Assembly: GCA_947303465.1 (NCBI GenBank)
Contig: CAMYYI010000015.1
Span: 1-45,426 of the forward strand
Direction: 5' to 3'
Source of the DNA: an uncultured Bacteroidales bacterium
GTDB taxonomy: Bacteria; Bacteroidota; Bacteroidia; Bacteroidales; UBA932
Length of the DNA: 45,426 bases
Positions 40,046 through 45,426 of this stretch are shown piece after piece. Numbering within the stretch: position 1 is the stretch's first letter; the number at the start of each line of letters is the position of its first letter. A program made the position numbers and the translations under genes. The notes beneath the pieces were generated by a model that made no database searches, was not told the DNA's origin, and saw only the letters and a list, made by a program, of their open reading frames with translations.

Positions 40046-41626
40046 TTAGAACGTACAGCCCACAGTCAGCAGGGCCACGTTTCTGATGCGGCCCGAAAGG
40101 TACAGGGGCTCGGCCAGCAGGCTGGTGAAACAATCTGAAACCTTGATGCAGGGAGCGAACTTTTCCGTTATCCTTATGGTATAGCCTATGCCAATGTTTG
40201 CGGAGATGGCGGAAGCCGTGTCGTACTCGAACTGCCGTAGCATGTAATCATCGAAACTGCCGATGCTGGTGGCTGAAGGTTCGGCAAAAGTGCCGTAAGA
40301 GGCGGAGCCGAAACCGGAACGGTAGCCGGCACCCAGTTCGAAGGAGAATATGGACTTGCCTGTCTCCAGGTTCTTGCGGGCATAGGCTCCGACCGACATT
40401 TTGTAAATATCGTCTCTCCGGGAGAACGGATACAGTACGGCGGAATTCATATTTGCAGTGCCTCGAACTGAAACCCCGGCCACGAACGACGGCAAGTATC
40501 CGCCGGCATTTTTGTTCCACTCGTATCCCAGTCCGCCTTCCAGGAGATGCTTCAACGAGATACGGTTCTTTCCAAAGTACTGCACTTCCGTATTTTCACC
40601 TGTTCTGGTAACATACTCGAAGAGGTTTTCGTCGTTTGCCAGAAGCTGATAAGAGGCATCCAGCACGAAGCGGTGGATATCTGCGCCGGAACGGGCCAGG
40701 AGCTGGCCGCGGTAATCCGCATTAAGTCCGGAGAACTCGTAGAAGGTCGCCGTCCCGGAAGACTTCTTGCCATAGTAACCGCTGCGGTAGAGTACCTCCA
40801 GTTCATTGCTGAACCCGCCTGCAACCGCACTCAGAGACAGTCCGTAAAAGTCGTTCTTCATGGGGCGGATGCTGGATACCGATATCTTGTTGTAGTCGCC
40901 GGCAAGCTCGTCCATGGTGCCATAGAAGTACCCTTTGTCGGTGAATACGAAATACTGCTGGTCGGTTGTGCCGAAAATGCCGCCCTTGAGCTGCTCAAGG
41001 GTACTCCTATACACCAGGGACAGCCCGAGGAGCGTTTTTTCCGAGGGGCGGAAACAGACTCCGGCCTTATACTTCATATCCATCCATACACTGGAAAAGC
41101 GGGGGTCTTTGACCTTAGTCTGGTCTGCGGAGGAATACTCGTAGCTGGCACCCAGCGCCCAGCGGTCATTTATACTATAAGACATTGCGCCGAGCAGCGA
41201 ATAATCTTCCCGGTTCCTGCCGCCCACGGTCCCGGGATCGCTCTCCAGGAAGTTCACGGGATTGAACGCGGGATCCATCAGTATCTGACCTCCCATTTGC
41301 TTGCCGTCCAAGTAAGACCAGGACAACTTGCCATGGAAGCTTATCTTGTCTGAAACGCCGAAGTACGATTCGGTCATAGCCCCGGCCTTGTAGCTGTCCG
41401 GAGATTCCGTCAGCGAAATCAGTCCGCCGTCGTCTTTGCGGAAAGAGGCTTCCGCAATAGAAAAATGACTGTGGAAAACGGAAAGTGCCGCCGGGTTGTC
41501 CAGAAACAGGTACGGGTTTGAGTCCTTGCGGAAACGAAACTCCTGACAGCCCTCCCCGACCTGGCCGGCAACGGGCAGCGAGGCAAGCACGAGACAAGTG
41601 GATATCAATATGTTACGAAGTTTCAT
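40046..41626 (-). CDS. DUF6850-like outer-membrane beta-barrel protein
   Basis: 526 residues with a signal peptide (1-21, ending LPVAG). The body is a regular series of amphipathic strands with aromatic girdles (MTESYFGVSDKISFHGKLSW, DRWALGASYEYSS, FSFELGAGYRSGF) and ends VALLTVGCTF, a C-terminal Phe typical of Omp85-inserted barrels. I associate this length and context with DUF6850. It follows DUF4876 by nine bases and the TonB receptor upstream of that. Role in uptake or surface display is inferred. Confidence 0.78.
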   Translation of the reverse strand: MKLRNILISTCLVLASLPVAGQVGEGCQEFRFRKDSNPYLFLDNPAALSVFHSHFSIAEASFRKDDGGLISLTESPDSYKAGAMTESYFGVSDKISFHGKLSWSYLDGKQMGGQILMDPAFNPVNFLESDPGTVGGRNREDYSLLGAMSYSINDRWALGASYEYSSADQTKVKDPRFSSVWMDMKYKAGVCFRPSEKTLLGLSLVYRSTLEQLKGGIFGTTDQQYFVFTDKGYFYGTMDELAGDYNKISVSSIRPMKNDFYGLSLSAVAGGFSNELEVLYRSGYYGKKSSGTATFYEFSGLNADYRGQLLARSGADIHRFVLDASYQLLANDENLFEYVTRTGENTEVQYFGKNRISLKHLLEGGLGYEWNKNAGGYLPSFVAGVSVRGTANMNSAVLYPFSRRDDIYKMSVGAYARKNLETGKSIFSFELGAGYRSGFGSASYGTFAEPSATSIGSFDDYMLRQFEYDTASAISANIGIGYTIRITEKFAPCIKVSDCFTSLLAEPLYLSGRIRNVALLTVGCTF

Positions 41627-41635
41627 CGGCGGGTG

Positions 41636-42946
41636 TTATTTCTTCAGGGATGCGGTCTTGCGTTGATGGAAATCTTTGCCGGAATCGTTAGTCTGGGCAT
41701 ATATTATATGTGCTCCGGCGGCTATCGAGGCCTCGGCGTCGATTCCCGAAGGATCTGTACTTCCGTTCACGTCCTCTGTACCGAAGGAGTAGCCGTAGAC
41801 CAGTTTGCCGGCATTCTCCGGCAAGGCTTCCGTAGCCTCCTTGTCTACGTTGCGGTAGATGGAATAGCCCTTCTGGCTGACCATGGTCACGTAACCCGTA
41901 TTGAGGTCGGGAGTGAAGCGGGACAGGCTGCCGCTTATGTTGGCCGCAGCGTACACTTCCAGGGCGTCCAGCACTTTAGACTTGGGGAATTTGACCGCCC
42001 AGCCTACTGCAGTGGTGCCGTTGGTGCGGTCGAAATTATCCGTGTCGTGGCATATCCTGTCATTCTCCTCCAGGCTCATGTTACCCAGGAAGAAGGCCGG
42101 AGATGATACCGACAGCACCCAGGCGTTGCCTTGATTGATAGGGAAGCAGGTGAGATAATGGCTCGTAGGAATGGCGTCGGAAGCCGCATACTTGGTATTG
42201 AAGTATTGCGGTACGTCGCTGTTGGACATCCAGTAATAGGAAGGATCGGACAAATCTACGGAAGCATCAACGGTGGCGGTATGGTCTATGGCGCCGAAGC
42301 ATGCTATAACTATCTGGGAATAGCCCGGGACGGTAACGGGTGAGGTGAAGCTCCATATAGCTCCGGCCGCCGGAATCCAGTCCTCGTTTGCATAAATCAG
42401 GGTTTTATCCTTGCCGTAGAATTTGTTGGAAGCGTTGGAGTTGTACGGGTGCAGGAAGCCGAACACCAGCTCCGATGCATCCGTTTCGTATTTGGAATTG
42501 TTGTAAACTATTATGTATGCGTCGCTCGAATATGTACCCGTACCGCCGTTCCTGGAGCATCCTCCGGAATAGACTTCCTTGATGATCAGCTGGCGGGGGT
42601 CCACTTTGGAAAGCTCCATCCTGAATATCTCCGACGGCTGTCCGGTTATGCGCATGGATTGCAGGGATCCGTTGTAGGACACCGGCATTCCGTCCTCAAT
42701 AATCTTGTAAGTTACATAAGCCGAGTAACTTCCGGGAACGACTGTAAACTTTGCAATGCCGGAGGCATCGGGAGCGGCCTCAAAGCGGAAGGAACCGGTA
42801 TCTTCGACCAGCGTGACCACTGCTCCCTTCTCGGCGAAAGCCTTGCCGTCGAAGACCAGCTGGACACTGAGGTCCAGCAGTTCGGGGGCAAGCTCGCAGC
42901 TCACCGCCAGAGATGCCATTATCATGCAATAGAATAACCTTCTCAT
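41636..42946 (-). CDS. DUF4876 lipoprotein
   Basis: 436 residues. Lipobox LAVSC (Cys17). Residues 25-110 look like a carboxypeptidase-regulatory or Ig-like domain (DLSVQLVFDGKAFAEKGAVV ... YSAYVTYKI). From about 118 comes LIIKEVYSGGCSRNGGTG...DAYIIVYNNS, a pattern like lamin-tail domains, which I know as DUF4876. It lies two bases after the TonB receptor gene and before the DUF6850 barrel. In TonB-linked systems such lipoproteins are usually surface ligand binders; that role is inferred. The ligand is unknown. Confidence 0.82.
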   Translation of the reverse strand: MRRLFYCMIMASLAVSCELAPELLDLSVQLVFDGKAFAEKGAVVTLVEDTGSFRFEAAPDASGIAKFTVVPGSYSAYVTYKIIEDGMPVSYNGSLQSMRITGQPSEIFRMELSKVDPRQLIIKEVYSGGCSRNGGTGTYSSDAYIIVYNNSKYETDASELVFGFLHPYNSNASNKFYGKDKTLIYANEDWIPAAGAIWSFTSPVTVPGYSQIVIACFGAIDHTATVDASVDLSDPSYYWMSNSDVPQYFNTKYAASDAIPTSHYLTCFPINQGNAWVLSVSSPAFFLGNMSLEENDRICHDTDNFDRTNGTTAVGWAVKFPKSKVLDALEVYAAANISGSLSRFTPDLNTGYVTMVSQKGYSIYRNVDKEATEALPENAGKLVYGYSFGTEDVNGSTDPSGIDAEASIAAGAHIIYAQTNDSGKDFHQRKTASLKK

Positions 42947-42948
42947 AA

Positions 42949-45426
42949 TTAGAACTTGAATCTGACAGTAAGACCGTAATAGAACCTGGGAACGTAATTC
43001 CTGTCCGTCAGCGACTCGTATGAGCGCGTCTTGGTATTGTACACCTGCCCCAGGTTGTTGAAGAAGTTATTGGCATAGAACGACACCGATGCCAGGTCTC
43101 CTATCTCCTTGGTAACGCTGAAGTTGGCGCTGAAGTAGGGAGAGACGTATTCCTTCTTGAAGATATAGAGGTAGTTGGAAGTGACCACCAGCTTGGACAG
43201 GTCTGCGTAAAGGTCGGGGTCGTTTTCCTTGGCCCACTTGTATTTCTCCAGGAAAGGCACGGGATCGGGATCGTCGAAAGATGAGTAGTAATCCGGGAAC
43301 ATCACCGCGTAGTGATCGGTACTTTCGTCGTAAATCGAGGCGGATTCGTCGTAGGAAAGCACGTTGGAACGGTCTGCCAGGTAGTAGGAGCGCTGCCCGC
43401 CGTCACGCTCGCTCAGGCCGCGGGAATACTTGAGCAGGCTGGATTCGAGTTTCATGGAAATAATCATCCTCACCTTGGGTATGTGGGTGGTGAAGGTGAT
43501 GTTGTTGTTTATGGTGCGGCTCTCTCGTCCGTTGGAGATCTGGTTGCCGCCGACGTAGTAGGCTATGTATTTGTACGGCTGCCCGTCCTTCCCTGCGGTA
43601 GTATAAGGGCAGTAGGCCTCCAGATCGGTAAGCCAGCCACGGTACGAGTAGAAATTTCCGTCGATACGTATGGTCGTGCAGATGGGTTTTATCTCCTTGA
43701 AGTCCACCACCCACTCGAGGCCGTAGCGGTCTATCGGGCGGTCCTGGTTGTCCTCGAATGTGGAAGGAATCATCTGCTTGCGGGTGGAATACGGAGCCTG
43801 TATGGGGGCGAGCGCGCCGGTACGGTCATTCACTGTAATGATGCCGGACGCCGGATCCAGGCTGTAAACCCTGTCGCCCGCCGGGATGGGAAGTCCCTGC
43901 ACGTCGGCGGTGCTGGTGTAGTTGTATGAGAAGCGGTCATACTCCGTCGCCAGCTGGTAGGCATCTATAGTCCTGTTGAAGAATGCCACCAGCGACACGC
44001 GGTTGCCGGCAATGTCGGTCTCTACTCCGAACTCCGCCTGGTGGTTCTTCTGCCAGCGCAGGGCCGCATTGTATTCTATGCTGCGGGGCTGCACGTAATA
44101 GGCACGATATACCACGTTGTCGGCTGATGCGGTAGAGGTGAACACATTGATGTCCAGATAGGCGGGAACCGGATAGAGGATGGAGAACGACGGCTGCTTA
44201 ACCGCAACTCCCCAACTGCCCCTGAAAGCGAGCGAGTTGAACAGCTTGTCGCGGCGGCCCTTGGTCTCAAACACCGTGTATTTGGCATTGAAACGCGGCG
44301 AGAGGCTGGAAGTGACTCCGTACGCGGAACCTTTGATTACAGTGTTGTCGTTACGCAAACCGGCAATCACATTGATACGGCCCTCGCCGACGGGTATCAT
44401 CACATTGTCCTCTATATACGCTCCGATATTGTGCATCCAGGGATTATCGCAGTAGCGGTAAACACGGAACGTGGGAGCGAGGCTGAGGTCTTCCGAGTAG
44501 GCACCGACGCCGAAATTATAGTCAGAGTTCCAGTCGGCTCCTATTTTGAGTTTGTTGCTCACGCTCCCGAAATTGCGGGCCCAGTTGGACTTAAGGGTGA
44601 GTTTTGTAGTGAGGGGACGGTCATCCACGGCCATTACGTTATACCATGTGTCCGCAGGGGTCATCACGGCAAAATTGTCCCCGCCTTCCACAAACGGCAT
44701 GGACATGTAATACCCCCTCTGGGTGGCATGCAGGGATGCATCAGTGACGCTGGAATGGTAATTCTTGTTCTCCCGGGACAACTTGTCTCCATATACCGCA
44801 GAAGCATTGAGCTCAACGTTGGTTATCCAGGGCAGGCTGAGCAGCCAGTTGGCCGTAAAGTTGGCCCTCAGGCTGTTGTCCCGCTGCCTCGCATAGGTGC
44901 CTATGAGTTTGTCGGGGTCTGCCGAATTGTCCAGTCCGCCCAGGTTCCCGGTAACGCCGAAAGAGAAGCGGAGGGGCCTGGAAGCGAATGCTCCGTTGGA
45001 TATCAGGTTGGTGTAAGTCAGAGACATCTGGCGACGCAGGTAAGAGGTGTACGGAGACATCTGCTCCGATATCGAACGGGTGTACTCGAGGCTGGCGTTC
45101 AGAACACCCAGGGCAACGCCCTTTTCCGTTACCCCGATTCCGAAGCCCTTGCTGACAGAAAGCTGCTTGGTCTTGGGACTGGTGGACATGGTGAGCTGCC
45201 AGGGAGTCTTGCCTTTCCTGGTATTTATCTTGACGACTCCGGATCCCATGTCGCCGTATTCCACGCTCGGCACGCCGGTAATCACCTCCACCGACTCCAC
45301 GTTGGCAGAGGCTATATTGTTGGTGGATACACCCTTGATGTCGGAATAAGATGCGTTGTTGGAAAGCCGCACTCCATCCACCTCGACTGCGGTGCCGAAA
45401 GAGGAGTTGCCGCTCTCTCCGGAGCC
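42949..45426 (-). CDS. TonB-dependent receptor, 5' part missing at window edge
   Basis: 826 codons are present; the start lies beyond the right edge. The visible N-terminus is the late plug domain: VEVDGVRLSNNASYSD and VESVEVITGVPSVEYGDMGSGVVKINTRKG. The rest is a 22-strand-type barrel ending FYYGLTVRFKF, with terminal Phe. No SusD-like partner follows; instead DUF4876 and DUF6850 genes do, so this is not a standard SusCD pair. The substrate (metal chelate, vitamin, peptide or glycan) cannot be read. Confidence 0.93.
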   Translation of the reverse strand, partial: GSGESGNSSFGTAVEVDGVRLSNNASYSDIKGVSTNNIASANVESVEVITGVPSVEYGDMGSGVVKINTRKGKTPWQLTMSTSPKTKQLSVSKGFGIGVTEKGVALGVLNASLEYTRSISEQMSPYTSYLRRQMSLTYTNLISNGAFASRPLRFSFGVTGNLGGLDNSADPDKLIGTYARQRDNSLRANFTANWLLSLPWITNVELNASAVYGDKLSRENKNYHSSVTDASLHATQRGYYMSMPFVEGGDNFAVMTPADTWYNVMAVDDRPLTTKLTLKSNWARNFGSVSNKLKIGADWNSDYNFGVGAYSEDLSLAPTFRVYRYCDNPWMHNIGAYIEDNVMIPVGEGRINVIAGLRNDNTVIKGSAYGVTSSLSPRFNAKYTVFETKGRRDKLFNSLAFRGSWGVAVKQPSFSILYPVPAYLDINVFTSTASADNVVYRAYYVQPRSIEYNAALRWQKNHQAEFGVETDIAGNRVSLVAFFNRTIDAYQLATEYDRFSYNYTSTADVQGLPIPAGDRVYSLDPASGIITVNDRTGALAPIQAPYSTRKQMIPSTFEDNQDRPIDRYGLEWVVDFKEIKPICTTIRIDGNFYSYRGWLTDLEAYCPYTTAGKDGQPYKYIAYYVGGNQISNGRESRTINNNITFTTHIPKVRMIISMKLESSLLKYSRGLSERDGGQRSYYLADRSNVLSYDESASIYDESTDHYAVMFPDYYSSFDDPDPVPFLEKYKWAKENDPDLYADLSKLVVTSNYLYIFKKEYVSPYFSANFSVTKEIGDLASVSFYANNFFNNLGQVYNTKTRSYESLTDRNYVPRFYYGLTVRFKF

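Overview
The window is a dense, largely housekeeping stretch of a Bacteroidota chromosome, most likely of the order Bacteroidales. The evidence is the gene content (TonB receptor with DUF4876 and DUF6850 partners, DUF4837, HU-CCDC81-like protein, CBM9-like protein, 438-residue Bacteroides-type xylose isomerase, M49 peptidase with the HECLGH motif) and the promoters. Many gaps carry the Bacteroidota -7 element TAnnTTTG, several with TTTG 19-20 bases upstream, and Shine-Dalgarno sites are weak or absent. By eye the G+C is high for the phylum, which would fit Rikenellaceae or an uncultured Bacteroidales family, but I cannot place the genus. No insertion sequence, prophage, CRISPR array or rRNA gene is visible. 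There is no gene-free stretch over 300 bases.

Layout. 1-1000: pnp (cut by the left edge) and rpsO, with a terminator between them. 1120-1896: a secreted S1/P1 nuclease. 1900-11617 (minus): a run of eight abutting or overlapping genes, read from the right as HU-like membrane protein, NUDIX, a DUF4922-SpoIID fusion, an AmpG-like permease, a NamZ/YbbC-type muramidase, a DUF6515 protein, glutamate racemase and a dipeptidyl-peptidase III lipoprotein. This looks like a cell-wall salvage operon. 11713-11786: tRNA-Asn. 11837-12697: an esterase, divergent from a three-gene queuosine operon (precursor transporter, queF, CBM9-like protein) whose leader folds like a class-I preQ1 riboswitch. 14555-17771 (minus): CDF metal transporter, hotdog thioesterase, a two-repeat lipoprotein and a YitT protein.

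17858-24804: a glucose-1-phosphatase-like lipoprotein, a GH31 glycosidase, a DUF456 protein (minus), a sodium/solute symporter and a secreted protein of unknown function. 24884-25469: tRNA-Glu, rpsT and tRNA-Pro with several strong hairpins. 25482-30935 (minus): phosphomannomutase, LysM-M23 peptidase, miaB and a WG-repeat protein. 30983-35271: the xylose operon xylB-xylA-xylE with a REP-like element between xylB and xylA. 35272-36236 (minus): ruvX and def. 36260-40041: a short membrane protein, dxr, rseP and a DUF4837 lipoprotein. 40046-45426 (minus): an outer-membrane set of TonB receptor (5' end beyond the window), DUF4876 lipoprotein and DUF6850 barrel.

The most interesting points are the preQ1-I-like pseudoknot abutting the transporter start codon (12787-12814), the HIT-like/SpoIID fusion without an export signal in a cell-wall salvage operon, several -7 boxes only 5-7 bases from start codons (possible leaderless mRNAs), and the unusual inverted repeat that includes the 3' end of tRNA-Pro.
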